Both the position numbers and the translations under genes were made by a program. Source: a virus. Taken from it: a stretch of DNA of 62,302 nucleotides. Position 1 is the first letter of the stretch, and each line of letters opens with the position of its first letter. Below the pieces are notes generated by a model. The model worked only from the letters and a program-made list of their open reading frames with translations, was not told where the DNA came from and ran no database searches. Positions 28,801 through 40,700 of the stretch are shown one piece after another. The stretch lies in the IMG/VR virus record IMGVR_UViG_3300017917_001407, positions 1 through 62,302 of that record; one strand, 5' to 3'.

Positions 28801-30154
28801 CATTGTATGCATATACTCTTGCTTCACCAATTTGTGTTCCAGTTCCAGCATTTGTCGTTGAAGTATTTCTTCTTTTATTAAAAAGTTGAACAGTATTACT
28901 ATTATTTAAGCTTATTAGTGGAGATCCAGTTACATTGTTTACTCTCAATAAATTTCCCATTTCAAATGGGATTAGAGAATCGTCTACAGTCCTTATATCT
29001 CTTGGTTTTTTAACATCAATTATTCTGGATCCATCTAAAGTAATATCAAATCCTTTTACGTATGCGGTTCCTGGAGAAACTTTAACGCACATCAAATCTT
29101 CTGATGGAGTGTTACCCTGCTCAGTTTTTTGAGTTTCTGTATAAACACCGCCAGAAGAAATCTCATCATTTAAACACTCTAAAATTTCAACATTGAATGG
29201 ACTTATAGCATAATTTCCAGATTCTTCATAGGTTCTTTTTGCAAGATATTTTTGTATTTCAGAATATACGGACTTATTTTGTAACTTTTTAATTTCACCA
29301 CTATCTACTCTTACAAGTTCGACAAAGTTGGTATCTTCAAAATCATTAATACTTTTTTTACTCAACTTAACACTTATTTTTAATCTATCAGCACCTGGTG
29401 CTGCATAGTTAGAAAAACCTCTAGCATTATCATTTAAGTCAGTATCATCATTTGAGGTTATGATCTCTTCGGAAATAGTCAGACCAACTCTATAGGTTGG
29501 TAAAGTCGAATATGGTTCTAATATAATCAAATCTTTTTGAACATCAACAAATGTTCCTCTAATAAAATAAACTCCATCAGTCAATCCAACGGCAGATCCT
29601 ACAGAAGTTGCATTAGTGGAAACTAGAGTTAATATTGTATCACCCGTATTTAAAGTAGTATTTCCATATTGCACATTTTCTTCAAGGATTAAAACTTCTC
29701 CATCTAAAAATTGTTCTAATTGAGAAGTTGAAGAATCATTTTGAAATATACCAGAATTAAGATATTTTATGTATAAAGTTATATCAGTTGCACCATCATT
29801 TGGTGGGATTGAATAAGATTTTATAGATGCTACTATCTGAGAATTTTCCCCTTTGACTTTTTTTCCAATTAAACTATCTAAGTATACTGTAATATCAATA
29901 CCTAGATGAAATGGATTTACTTTTATACTAAAAAGTCTGTTATCGTATGTAACTGATCCAGGAATAACCATGGATCCTTCTTTAAAAATATGACTACCAA
30001 ATGACTCTATTTGATTTTGAAGGATTGATTGTAATCCAGTTAACTCTCTTGCTTGTACTGGATACCCAGGTTTAAATAATATTTTATAAAAATTATCATT
30101 CTTATCAAAATCATCATAATATGGACTTATATTTAAATTAGTTTTTGCGGGCAT
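22850..30154 (-). CDS. giant baseplate/tail structural protein, DUF4815-type (2434 aa)
   Basis: 2434 residues. The N-terminus (PYYDDFDKNDNFYKILF, GYPVQARELTGLQSILQNQI) matches the DUF4815 type of structural proteins of T4-like cyanophages. Later parts include a baseplate-type segment (PPYLYDTRTQPRYRFFDNRRFTMRD split across several strands), a DPLAQSFTVDETGAFLTG domain seen in phage receptor-associated proteins, a [ND]xGxGY repeat (about residue 1900) and a Glu-Ile-Val-x-Tyr/RG module (about 2070). It lies between gp8 and the fibre genes, the position of T4 gp9-gp12. It probably links the baseplate rim to fibres. Confidence 0.7.
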   Translation of the reverse strand: MPAKTNLNISPYYDDFDKNDNFYKILFKPGYPVQARELTGLQSILQNQIESFGSHIFKEGSMVIPGSVTYDNRLFSIKVNPFHLGIDITVYLDSLIGKKVKGENSQIVASIKSYSIPPNDGATDITLYIKYLNSGIFQNDSSTSQLEQFLDGEVLILEENVQYGNTTLNTGDTILTLVSTNATSVGSAVGLTDGVYFIRGTFVDVQKDLIILEPYSTLPTYRVGLTISEEIITSNDDTDLNDNARGFSNYAAPGADRLKISVKLSKKSINDFEDTNFVELVRVDSGEIKKLQNKSVYSEIQKYLAKRTYEESGNYAISPFNVEILECLNDEISSGGVYTETQKTEQGNTPSEDLMCVKVSPGTAYVKGFDITLDGSRIIDVKKPRDIRTVDDSLIPFEMGNLLRVNNVTGSPLISLNNSNTVQLFNKRRNTSTTNAGTGTQIGEARVYAYNVTDAAYTNATTSWDLYLFDVQTYTSIYTSRIVTAAEAPTTSFVRGVSSGATGYVANRVNPNTLNLTQTSGTFLDGEQIIFNENSNISASVLRSTAYTTNDIKSVYQDSTALDSRLKRDFIADTVLYRSLPRGFSLTDRISVTTGGSVTCPGKSFVGIKTDSIIRYQKAGASAETFNRVSAISADGFTMTVTALDSSVTGVCDGTLPSSSTETTTFSVAVPQIANVNNASLYTPLPEKNIASINLSGANLVVTKQIYELSTNSSGELTSPITLADVGITSAFFEPFDAEKYSIHYSDGSTEPLTSDQFILGANGSSINFTGLTASQTSNVTATVTLRRKQLTSKTKDFIRSTKLTVNGTIGIGSTSVSGLTVNDYYGLRVEDREISLNLPDVVNVIAIYQSTDTSLPVLDALTFVSGLGLDINTVLGEKIVGSNSRAVAQLVTRSSSTQVEFVYLNNNRFEVGETVTFKESNIESNIQSIRPGSYVDLTNNFTLDKGQKDQYYDYSRIVRSEGGVVPSKKLMVIFNHYQVSSGNSGDIFTVNSYTADRFKKDIPLLDGNTLRASDTIDIRPRVVRFTATNASPFAFSSRSFESNVNYIISPNESSLIGYSHYLPRTDKVTISKFGEVSVIPGSSSTNPQIPLNVDDVMDVAEIYLPPYLYDTRTQPRYRFFDNRRFTMRDIANLESRIKNLEVTTSLSLLELDTKTLQIQDADGLTRFKTGFIADNFQNSSFVDLSDPDNKCDVDIIKKELINAVDNWSMDAELALDPSLDRITANRELNLKLLDGNIQKTGDLLTLKYNEVKWLEQPQASQVENVNPFNVIEFAGAIVIEPASDNWVRTIYVDNHRTESTGATWVEQKNVTRETLDRDSTPDFRETFGRDALRVDREITSYTNVLEGPSREFDYVERIKVSGDVDPYLRSRNVFYFASGLKPQTTHWHSLDNQPVDFCNKLIEIEMVSGTFRVGEYARAHLNGQLIMRFPVPPPNHKTGDWYKPEKIYNVDIYDRTRPAPGTDYSPTSKLLNVGVRACSNGQDPNIGGFITPGSIINGETSGAIARVIKNEHVSDTYGDILGTFFLRDPNASPPPSIRVRTGQRTFIMTAVPPGITPVPGSTAYASKATGVYSGSGTILTQQTSSVSVRNPPPPSTRPPEVRDTVTRETPPERRAGGKDPLAQSFTVDETGAFLTGADVYFASKDPSARLFVELRTVELGLPTNQLVQDYARVALDPSDITTSSDASLPTRITFPSPIYLEANKEYALVFLAPTSDLFEMWVATMGQKTVKTSNLPDVQSVIVTKQYSGGSLFKSQNGTIWTPSQYQDLTFKLYKAEFVTSGTATFYNTDISPGNINCQPLISNPIKTLPRKLKVGISGAGSLTSVLTTGRKVGYGVVGGTSSTGIIEKVGSSISSSSGLSLVTTGSGFNASQTYNNVPLYSIRGNGNGATATVVTGSDGKVSTVTVTAGTRGNGYAVGDVLGITTSNVVKGSGATVSVNAIDSTPDTLYLTNVQGESFVSGQTLIYYAGDSRTTTSASINGSSSLISDLYTGNVIEVSQYNHGMHGLNNQVTIQDIKPDRESTTLTSAFSPTDTTVYVSSTTPFSTFEGIGSTSRGYALIENEIVSYSSIGSGLLQIDLRGVDGSSIIPHPVGAAIQPYEVNGVSLTKINKTHTLPSNRTLIGSGTLDKYYLQIDRGTRSSGENQLSFTDTKTVGGSDVKISQNHQFSSFRPEFNVITPGDGTTVTSQVRTISGTSSGGSESSFIDLGYEPITLNKTTFFNTPRLVASRVNEVARLGTLPLNKSLSLRIDFESGDKNLSPVLDLQTAYFTLSRNRLNKPVSSYVIDDRSNKLSGDPHASVFITKRVDLKQPATSLQVLVGACRPPQADFRVLYRLFKSDSSEVPQSYSLFPGYDNLRDTDGDGYGDLVIDPALNSGNPDAYVRPSGKDEFLEYQFTANDLDPFTGFVIKIVMSSPNESAQVKLKDFRAIALA

Positions 30155-30157
30155 TTT

Positions 30158-31711
30158 TTAAAATTCCAGAATGATTTTAACATCTTCTTTTTGACGAGAG
30201 TTTCTATTGATAATTGGTCTATTATCAATGTAAATAATCTCTCCTGATCCTTTATTTATTTCAGAATCTGCTAGTCCATTTGTAAAGTTAACACCTAGAT
30301 TAATAAGTTTAGTTCCAGAGATATTTGTAGTTATTCCCGAGAAACTAACATCGATAGAAGCAGAGAATCCAGAACTTAATCCGTTGATTAAATTTCCAGA
30401 AGATTGGAACGCAAATGGTTTTCCATTAGTTGATATACCAATATAATCAGTCTGATCTAGTGTTGTTTGATTCCAAAATAGAGATCGATCTGCAAAATAT
30501 TTGAGAACTTTAGATTCTGAGTCATATGAAGCTACATATCCTAAAGCTGTTCCACCAGTAACTGACTGTGATATTTTCTCGCCTATTTGAGGAGTTCCAG
30601 TAATAGAAGAAAACTTCAAAGATTTTAACGATGAAAATGTGTTTCCAGTATAAACTTGAGTTGATCCGATAGAAGTTGGATTTTTAACAACTCCAACTTG
30701 TGCAAATTTTGTATCTATTGGAAAATCTTTTGTAGAATCATCAAATCTAGCATATAAGAGAACACGATCTGTTCCCAATTCCGTATAAAGATCATACCCA
30801 TGTCCATTAGATGGTGGTATTATTGGAATAAGTTTTGCACTATTACCTGATGTAGATGAGTTAATAGGTCCTAAATCTACCATCCCATAACTATAATCTT
30901 TACCACCAGAAGAAATGACAGTATTAGTAATTTTTCCACCAGAAACATCAACTCGAACTTTAGCTCCAGTTCCATCACCAAGTATATTCAACTCTTGCCC
31001 AATTCCATTGGAATAATTTGCACCCTGCCTATCGATATAAACTTTTTTTATTTGGTTTTCATTAATAGATGAATTTCCATTTTCTCTTATTGATCTAATC
31101 AAAGGATCTGTGGAGGTATCCCATTGATTTGGAACAGTAATATATTCTGTTGAGTCAAATTTAATAATATCACTTGGTGAAACGCTGAAAAGATATTTCC
31201 ATAGATATCCATCTCCACTATCACCCGCTCTAGAAGGTTCTAAATCTGTGAACTTTGGTTCATCCTGAGATATATTGCCTACAGTATTGATCCCAGATGA
31301 TCCATTATCTATACAGATATAAACTCTATAGTCAGAGTTCATCACATAATAGTTTGCATCATATAATCTAGATGCCCTTGTCAATGGGGATTGATTTAAA
31401 ATGCTATAATCATGACGATACATTTCATATCTTGTTCCACTAACCCATTCAACTTTTCTTACGATTCTACGAACATTCGCTGATGAAACTTTTTTACCAA
31501 ACATCATAACATCACCATAGTGGCTACCGTATGAAAAACTATCAATAGGAGCAGGTGTGTTTGTATTCCAATTTTCAGATCTTCCAAACCCAACAGATGT
31601 GGGATTTGGAAGTCCTAAAAAAACATAATATGAGTTATTAGAATTCTCTATCGACTCTACAAAATTACTAGCATTTAATATTCTAAACTGATCAGTAACA
31701 ATTGCTGACAT
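30158..31711 (-). CDS. 8: baseplate wedge protein gp8
   Basis: 517 residues (T4: 334). The segments FLGLPNPTSVG, VRRIVRKVEWVSGTRYEMYRHDY, YYVMNSDYRVYICIDN and DGYLWKYLFSV are diagnostic of T4-like gp8, a dimeric wedge subunit binding gp7. The C-terminal half is enlarged by beta-rich segments, as in other cyanophage gp8. A TATAAATA late promoter lies 20 nt upstream. Confidence 0.9.
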   Translation of the reverse strand: MSAIVTDQFRILNASNFVESIENSNNSYYVFLGLPNPTSVGFGRSENWNTNTPAPIDSFSYGSHYGDVMMFGKKVSSANVRRIVRKVEWVSGTRYEMYRHDYSILNQSPLTRASRLYDANYYVMNSDYRVYICIDNGSSGINTVGNISQDEPKFTDLEPSRAGDSGDGYLWKYLFSVSPSDIIKFDSTEYITVPNQWDTSTDPLIRSIRENGNSSINENQIKKVYIDRQGANYSNGIGQELNILGDGTGAKVRVDVSGGKITNTVISSGGKDYSYGMVDLGPINSSTSGNSAKLIPIIPPSNGHGYDLYTELGTDRVLLYARFDDSTKDFPIDTKFAQVGVVKNPTSIGSTQVYTGNTFSSLKSLKFSSITGTPQIGEKISQSVTGGTALGYVASYDSESKVLKYFADRSLFWNQTTLDQTDYIGISTNGKPFAFQSSGNLINGLSSGFSASIDVSFSGITTNISGTKLINLGVNFTNGLADSEINKGSGEIIYIDNRPIINRNSRQKEDVKIILEF

Positions 31712-31730
31712 TTTCGGGGTCTTTTTTCTA

Positions 31731-31738
31731 TATTTATA
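31731..31738 (-). promoter_or_regulatory. late promoter TATAAATA before gp8
   Basis: Perfect late octamer on the minus strand, 20 nt upstream of the gp8 start, in the 49-nt gap after the giant gp7-position gene. Confidence 0.75.
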
Positions 31739-31760
31739 CCTTGTTTAAAACTTTTATCCT

Positions 31761-34700
31761 TTACACAACATATCTTATAGCACCAGTATTTCTTAATCCA
31801 TACGCTCTTCTCTGAATAGTTGGGAAAGTTGTTAATCCAGAATCAACAACTAATCCAGTTACACCTATAGATATCGGACTAGATGATCTTGAAAGATTAT
31901 ATAATCTTCCCCAAGAAAATCTTCCTAAAGGAACTGTGCCAAATCCAACACTATATGATGTTGTGTTAATGCCAATGACATTGCTGTTAGAAGCAACATT
32001 ACATATTATAAATCCCTTATCAGAAACATTTGTTTCGGCATGAACATAATAAATGTTATCTAAAAATGTCGTTCCTATTCCAACAATAGAAGAATCACCA
32101 GTGTCAACAGAAACTACTCCACTACCAATTTTTGTATCTGTGATATAAACTGGATACCCAACAACTAAATCATCGGCCGTCAAAACGTCAGCAGTATAGA
32201 AAAATTTCAACGCCAGTGGATGACCACCTACACCTGTAGAAGTTGTAATTCCTGTAATAATGCCAGAAAATCCTTGAACATTTGAAATAGATTTTACCAG
32301 TTCTTTAGAATATGCTGGAGTTTCGGAAATAATATATGGTGGTGTAGTGTATCCAAATCCAGGATTATCTATGTTTACTGAGGCAACAGAACCATTTACT
32401 ATGGAAACTGATGCCGTTGCAGTTGTTCCGATTCCAATTCCAATATTTTTTGGACTTGAAATTCTAATCGGCAGCGATGACGTGCTATATCCATATCCTG
32501 GATTTGTAATTGTTATTCTGGATATTGTACCCCCAGTGCCGACAGTTGCAGTAAACGCGGCACCAACAGGATCAAATCCTGGAAGAACTAGAGCATCGAA
32601 AGTATTAATAGTTATACCATAGTTATTTTCTTCATAGTTAAAGAACTGTGCATCATCAACAAAAATATCTGTAGAACTATTTGTAATATTTTTAATCACC
32701 TTTGCTGATGGATAAATCTGAGGTTCTATAGTCTCTCTAGATTTATAGATGATATCACCTTTAATAACTTTATCAACTTTTTGTTTTTCCCATTCAGTTG
32801 GTTTTAGATTAACCTCATCTATTCCAGGTCCTACATAAGTATCTGTTTCTACAAAATCTGACCCAGCAATGTCAAAGAGAGTTCTATAAGACTCTTGTGA
32901 TAATGTTTGTTGATTGCTGGGGTTTTTGTATACAAATACTCTATCTCCGATCTTAATGGTTTCATTTACGTCAACAAGAGTAATATCAACATTTCTATCA
33001 CCAATATAGAAGAAAATATCAATTTTTGCACTTGATGATGGTGGCTCACTAAACACAAATGAAGTTCCACCAGTAAACTGATAAGCAACATTTGGTTTTT
33101 GTAGCACACCATTTACAAAAATAATTAAAACTGCACTTAAATCTATTGATGAAGATATAGGATCTGCTGGATCTGTTTCAAAACTCAATAGTTGTCCATT
33201 GTAATAAAGTGGGAATCTAGTTCTAGATCCATTTTGCAAGTTTTTAATCGAATCAATATAGTCTAACTCTCCAAATTGCCATGCTGAAAAATAATCATTA
33301 AAAACAGATTCAACAGTTAGTTCAAAGTTTTCCAATGGATTATTCAATCCTCTTGCCGTTACTAAACCTACAGGTCTTATAACATCTCCAACTTGGAATC
33401 CATATCCAGGTCTGGATATTTTGAAAGATTTAACTTGGTGAAGTGTAGATCCGATACCAGTAGTACTTGCTGGACCAACATCAACAGTTAAGAGCATATT
33501 TTTTCCAGTTTCTGTTGTTGCACCAACACCACGTCTGAAAACTCCAGTAACTGGTAGATTTTCGTAAACAGGATCTGAAACTGAAATTTGAGGATTAGTG
33601 TATCCAGAACCTCCACTCAAAATATTAAAACTTAATGTTCCACCCGCACCAACAGTTGCTGTAATGTTTGCAGCAGATCCAGTATGCCCAGTATATTGTG
33701 TAACTCCAACAGAAACAACGCCATTATATCCAGATCCAATAATATCAGTTGAGCCTATACCAACTGCAACGATACTCCCTCCACCATCTAGCACGGCGGT
33801 TACAGAAGCACCAACAAGTGGTGCATATCCCAATCCAGGAGTTGATCCTAAAGAAACAATAATTCCACCTCTGGGTAGTTGATTTTGATTGATATCGAAT
33901 AAAGATTCAACTTGTGTTCCATTTGCTGAAGTGATGCCACTAAAAATAACACTAGAAATGCCAGAATTTTGAATAAAAGTATAATTATTCCCACTATTAT
34001 TAATAGTTGTTGGAGTCTGAAAAACTCCATTGATGAATAAGATACCATTACCTATTGAAACACCAGTGGTATTTGCACCAAGAACTTTTAAACTGTACGT
34101 TTTACCTATACCAGTAAACTGATCAGATATATCGTCAAAAATTGTATTAGTTGTGTAATCACTTCTTAAAAATGTTCTACCATCAAATTCTGCTTTTACA
34201 TATGGTAGATTACTAAGATCACGTCTAGAACGAGTATTACCTTTTGGTGGTGCTGTAAAGTATACTTTACTTCCAACAATATTAAAAGATCCTCTGTAAA
34301 CTTGGGCTACTGAACCATTTAAATGTGAAGTAGCAGCAGTTCCAACAGATCCTCTATTAACTTGAACCAAGGGATATGTATCTATTCCTACTGGGAAAGA
34401 TGTGAGAGATCTAATAGGACCAGATGGTGTTGATCCAAATCCTACGATATTAATCTTAACTATTTCATTATCTATTTTAAACAAATCATTCGGTTGAATA
34501 GTTGAAATGCCACTTAGCGCAATATAAGAAGTTGCGGCACCAATATTCCCATAGAGATAGTGTCTATTTGAAGTGTATGTTATTGGTTGCTGAACAATTC
34601 CATCCAAAGATATTATACTGCGTTCTAATTTTTTAGTCATCTCAAGTTTATGAGCATTCCCATTACCAGTATCGGTAAATGTTACATAGATTCCAGATTG

Positions 34701-37700
34701 TGCATATTCTTTTCTAGTAGAAAGCCTGATCTGATTCGCATTCAATACAATTGGGTAAACATATCCAGGCAATCTATTTGTGACTATGCCAGAATAATCC
34801 ATAGTAACGCCTATACCTATGCTGGATGCACCAACACCGATAAAGGTTGAAGTTGGAGTATAGATCAACTCTTCTGCTGTATTATAGAAATGATTTGGAA
34901 TGGTTATAATCCCAGTTTCCTTATTCAGTTGTGATGTGCTGAATGGATTGAAAGTTTTTACATATATTGGCGTTCCTTGGTAGTTTAAATCAAAGTCAAC
35001 TTTATTTGCTCTGTTTCCATTAATACCATCATAAGAAGATAATAGTAGTTCTTGATTGACGCTACCATACTCTAGAGGTGCTACATAGTTATCAAAATCA
35101 TTGATTGTGTAAAAAACTTCATTGTATGCTTGAACTGTTACTGGAGCAGTATATTGTAAATCTGGGTAGAAATTAACCGTTACGGTATTGCCAATTGAAA
35201 CTACTCCAAAAGTTCCTATTCCACTGGTACTTCCAACTGAAACGAATGGATATTGAGTTATTGCAGAATCTAAAGTATTTTGAACTACTAAGATTTGATG
35301 TAAAGCACTAGTATTTCCGCACGAAACTCTAACAAAAGACTTAACACTAGCATCATTATTTTTATTAAGAGAACAAACTGAAATCGTATTTATTCCTACA
35401 TTATTCAAACTTTCTAAACGACATGATCTCTCAGATCCATCATCTTGTCCAAATGATTTAAATCTATAAGTCCCTATACCACTTGTTTCAGTTAGGATTC
35501 CGATAATATTTGATCTTATTGATACTCTGTTTGAAGTATTATTAATGAATCCTAAAGAAACGGTGTTATCTGAGGTATTAACCGAAGCGGTTATAATACC
35601 GATATTGTTTTGACTTGAAAAAGTGCTAACATCATCAAAATAGTACTCTGCAAGATGTGTATCTCTACCATCATAATCTAATAAAATCTCGGCATAATTA
35701 AGTTTCTTAGTTAGTTCATCCTGAATCTGAACATTCGCAAGTAATGATTTAAATGTTGAAATTGGGTAAGAACATATAGATTGTGCCAATCCAACTGCAA
35801 CGGAAATATTTGAACCAGAAAGTCTAACAGATCCAAATGAATTTGTGCCTATACCTAAAGTATCGGTATTAAAATAGGTTCTTAACACCTTAATATCATG
35901 ATCACTATAGTATGGATCTTCTGGGGTAAATCTTAGACTTTTTCTGAGGAAAGAATCAATCTGAGCATCAACCGTTCCCATTCTTTCCCCAGAAGTGCTT
36001 ACAGAAGATTTTTCTAAAGAAATAACATCCTTTTCTGTAGTCAATACTATAATTTCTATAACTTCTGTTTTTAGATTATCTGGATTTCTGACCTGAACTA
36101 AATATCTTTCAAAATTATTGTCTAGGGTTAGAATATCAACAAATCCATCTTCAAATCCTTTACTAGAAAATCTAGAACTGATGTCATCAATAACCAGAAC
36201 TCTATTAGTTTTACATTTTGTATAATCCGTTAGTTTTCTAGTAGTAAACTTTAAATACTTGGATTTATCTGTACGACTATCGAAATCAACCGTTAAATCG
36301 TAGTTGTTAATAGAATCGACCCTTTTTTCTTCAAGAATATCTAAGATTACCAGATCATTTGTTTTTGATGAATATAAAGTATTAATACCAACATTTGATG
36401 TTATTGATGTATCAGAGAAATTTTTCATTCCTGCTGGATGCAATAACCTATTAACAGGATCTACCATTTTGTCATATGTGATAGAACTTTTTACTGCATA
36501 TGACAGATTTTGATAATAATCATTATCAGGAATCACCTGATAGTCTTCACTTAACTTTCCTGTCTCATTATTCCATCCATAATCTTGTCTACTTGAATAA
36601 TTAATTTCAAAAAATGCCTTATTTGATACTATTTTATTGATAGTTCCTATCGCACCAGATCTTTTACCTCGTATTATATTTCCTGCAGCAAGATCATCTA
36701 CATACGTTCCTTCTAATTTAACATATTCTTTTCTAGAGTCTAAAATATAAACATCTTTTTCGAAGAACCCTCTACCATTATTGACATATATTTGCTCACC
36801 TTTTTCGAAAATCGTTCTATCCTGCAGAACCTCAAAAACTGGATAATGTCTTCTATTTACAATACTGGCATATCCTGCCTGAAATGTCTTAGCTACTCCT
36901 GGATTTGTAGTAAGTCCAGAAACACTAAATTCTAACTTAGCAGGATTTGTGTTTTCATATAATGAAACTGTGAAAAACTTATATTCATAGTCGGAAGAAT
37001 TGAATCCAGTTCCTGGTGTAGCATTTTCGATACCTTCAACATATATTTCATCTCCAGCCTTAAAGATATTTGTACTAAATCCAGTGAATGGTGTTGTTAA
37101 AGTGCAAGTTACAACACCAGACAGACCAGAAGTAATGGAACTAATACCAACACCATTGGAATTGTTGATTGCTATAACTTGATGTCCAGTTGTTTCTAAT
37201 CCATAGATTGGTGCAACTAAATCTACAGAAGAAATTGTTGTATTAGGAACTTTTGCACTTAAAGAAGTCGTATTTACAATTTTTTTACTTGTGGGATTGT
37301 AGAGTATAAGATTTGGTGGAGAAATATAGTTTAAACCACCAAAAATAACATTTATTTTTTCTACCTTATCAGATCCGTTTAAATATACAGATGGCGAAAC
37401 AAATGCTTCTGGTCTTAAAGTTTTATCGGATGCGTATTCATATCCAATATCTAATATTCTAACATTTTTAATTCTACCTATATCTTTAGAATTGGCTTTA
37501 ATATTTGCATTTTGCCCATCAGCACTATTTACAGATACAAATTTTGGTAGTTTTTTATAGTTTAAACCACCAGAAAGAATTTTTAGTCTCTCAATAGGTC
37601 CGCTAACACTTTCCGATGTTGTGGCATATTTTAAAATATCGCAATTTTGTTGTGTATATGAAAAAGATTCTGGAATTTTAGATAATGAGAAATTAAAAGT

Positions 37701-40700
37701 ATTTGTTGTTATACCATAAACCTTATACTCTCCTTGATAATGACTATTTTCATATATTATAGAAGAATAATCTTTAACCTCGACATCAGAGGTACTTATG
37801 TATCCACTTCTTTCCAAAGAGTAATATAGTTTTGATGGTAATTTGTCTGAATACTTTAATGTTACAGATGCTGTTGTTCCCAACCCAACAACTCCGATTG
37901 TACCAATGCCAGTAACATTAAATGAACTGCTTTCTTGTGTGCTTATAAATTCATTAATAAATTTTTGATCCGTAAAAAACTTAAGTTTAGAACCTGCTAA
38001 AGAAGAATCCGTAACATCAAATACTAAATCATTTCCTCTTGTGACAGTTATTGGCGGATTAATCTTAGAAAGTTGGTGCATACTACCACCAATGCCAATT
38101 ATATCAACAATATTTGGAAAATCTTGTTGGGTATCAAAATAAGTTTCTGATAGGGATATATTATTTGAATCAATTCTATCAACAAAATAAAATCCAGTTG
38201 TCAATCCAGATGCAATAGTATCTAAACTCGTATAGAAAACTTTTTCACCATTTTCAAATCCATGGTTGAAAATAGTAATCTTATTTGTAGTTGTGTTAAT
38301 AGCAGCAGAAGAAAATCCTATAGGATTAACTAATAATCTAGCATACTCTTGATTATATTTTAAACGAACAGGTGTAGTTGATCCTATACCAACACTTACA
38401 TTTGGTACTACATTTAAACTTATTTCATCATTATTTTTTAATCCATGTGCGGTTGTGGTTGTTATTTTACTTACCAGTCTATCAACTGTACCAGTAACTT
38501 GCCTAAAGTTGCTGGTTAATAAGTATTCGGAGTTATTAGAACCATTACTATAAAAATATAATCCATTTGTATTTGTTGTCAATCCAACTTGTGTTGTTAA
38601 TCCGATAAAATTATTAGATTTATTAATAATATAAACTTCTGAAGTTTGCGAAACAGTATCTGGTAAATTAAATGTTGTTCCAGACGGATTATTTCCTACA
38701 ATAAATGATGAAGAAGATGGAGTTTTAGTTAAAAATAATTTTTGCCCAGTTTTAAATGGGTGATTTGGTAAATAAATCGATTGTGTTGGAATAGAAATAT
38801 TTTTTGTAATCTCACCAACTGTATGTGCAGTATCAATCTGTAATCCTGAGGTTGTACCCATTCCAACAGATTGAACACCATTAAAATAAACTTTTTCATT
38901 TATTTGTGAATCAAAGTATGGAGATTTTGATGTAATATTAAATCGATTATTTAAAACCGTTACCAGTGCCCCTAAAGTATGTGCAGATCCGACAGAATGT
39001 CTTTTTACTCTTAAAATTGAACCTTCTGGATAAGCATTTAAAATAGTAACTATCTCATCATCAATTTTTATAGAACTACCAATAGAAATACTTTGTGGGA
39101 TTTTGGAAACATAGATATCTTCTATTACTCCACTAGGAACTACGTTTGCTGGAACTGCTTTAAACAAAGAAACAGTTTCTGTGGAAACACCAACATTAAA
39201 AACTCCAGACAATCCTAATATTGAACTACTAAGACCAGATATGATAACAGAATCGTTGTTATTTAAAGTATTATAATTTGATTGATATACTGTTATAGAT
39301 TGGTCATTGTTCCAAACAAAAATTGAATTTTCGTATTTTTCATATGAAGTTTCTATTTTTTCAATATTTTTTCCAGTTATATGACTTACTATTGATTTTA
39401 CACCATATCCATTCGTTCCGCTATCATCAAAAATTGTGTAATCGTTAACCTTATACCCATCACCACCCTCAATAACTTCTAGTGAATCTACTGAACCTTT
39501 AGTAACAGATTCAACAGATGAATACTGTTTAAAAATTTCATTAGATTCTACAATAAAATCATTATTTGCATACTTATCCTGGGTTTTATATGGGAAAGTA
39601 TTTCTAACTAATCCCGAATCATTAAAGTTGAATGTTTGATTTAATGTTTTATTTTCTTGTAAGAATGGCAATTTAAACGTATTGCCAACAAAATATGGAT
39701 ATCTTGGTATTAGTTTAGTAGTAGTTGGATTTCTTTGAACCCCAACAAAATATGCATACGTTCCGTTTGGAAATTCTGGAGTTTTGCAAAATCTACCATT
39801 AGAAAAATCTAAATCTCCAGAATCATCAAATTTATAATCTTCGATTAAAAATCCAGGAGAAAGACTTGGTGGGCGATCTGCAATATTTTCTGCACTTAAA
39901 GTATAACCTGGATTTAGAATTTTTATTGATGAAGTATTATCTGAAGGAATGGAATATCCATATGGGCCATATATTGGATTTCCATCATATGCCCATCCAA
40001 TAATTGGGGAATGACCACTTCCAGTATCTGAAAAATAATTTCTACCCAAATCTTCAGAATATCCAATAATGTTATACGATAAAGTATCATTTTCTTCACT
40101 CAAATATTCTTCACCAAATCTATATTGATCGTTTACTGTCAATCCACGAACTCTAACATCAAATAGTGCCCCAGATCCTTTTGGTTTAACATAAATTGAT
40201 GTATTTGCTGCACTATAACCAATTCCCGATTGTATTACAACTACATCTGTTATCTTTTGATTTGTGACTACTGGTCTTAATAGAGCACCAGATCCATTTC
40301 CAACTACTTCCAAATCTGGTGTAGAAAAATACTCACTCCCACCATTGAGAACCTGAGCATCGATGATTGAACCATTTGCAATTATTGGTTTTATTTCCGC
40401 ACCTTTTCCATTTTTTAAAGAAATGGTCGGTTTTTTTTCAAGATTTAAAATTTCAGATCCATATCCAGTTCCAGATTCATAAAGATATGCATCTACAATT
40501 TTTCCTGTCACTACAGGGGTAATCGAAAAATCTCCAGTTATTGTGCTTCCATATGAAACGACTATTGAAACTTTAATATCTGGATATTTAAAAATATGAT
40601 CTCCAGATCCTCTAGTAGATAGATTTACGTATTTAAACCTATCAAAGTCGGTTGAAGTTATACTTCCTGCTATTCCAGCTCTTGCCAATCTAAAATGATC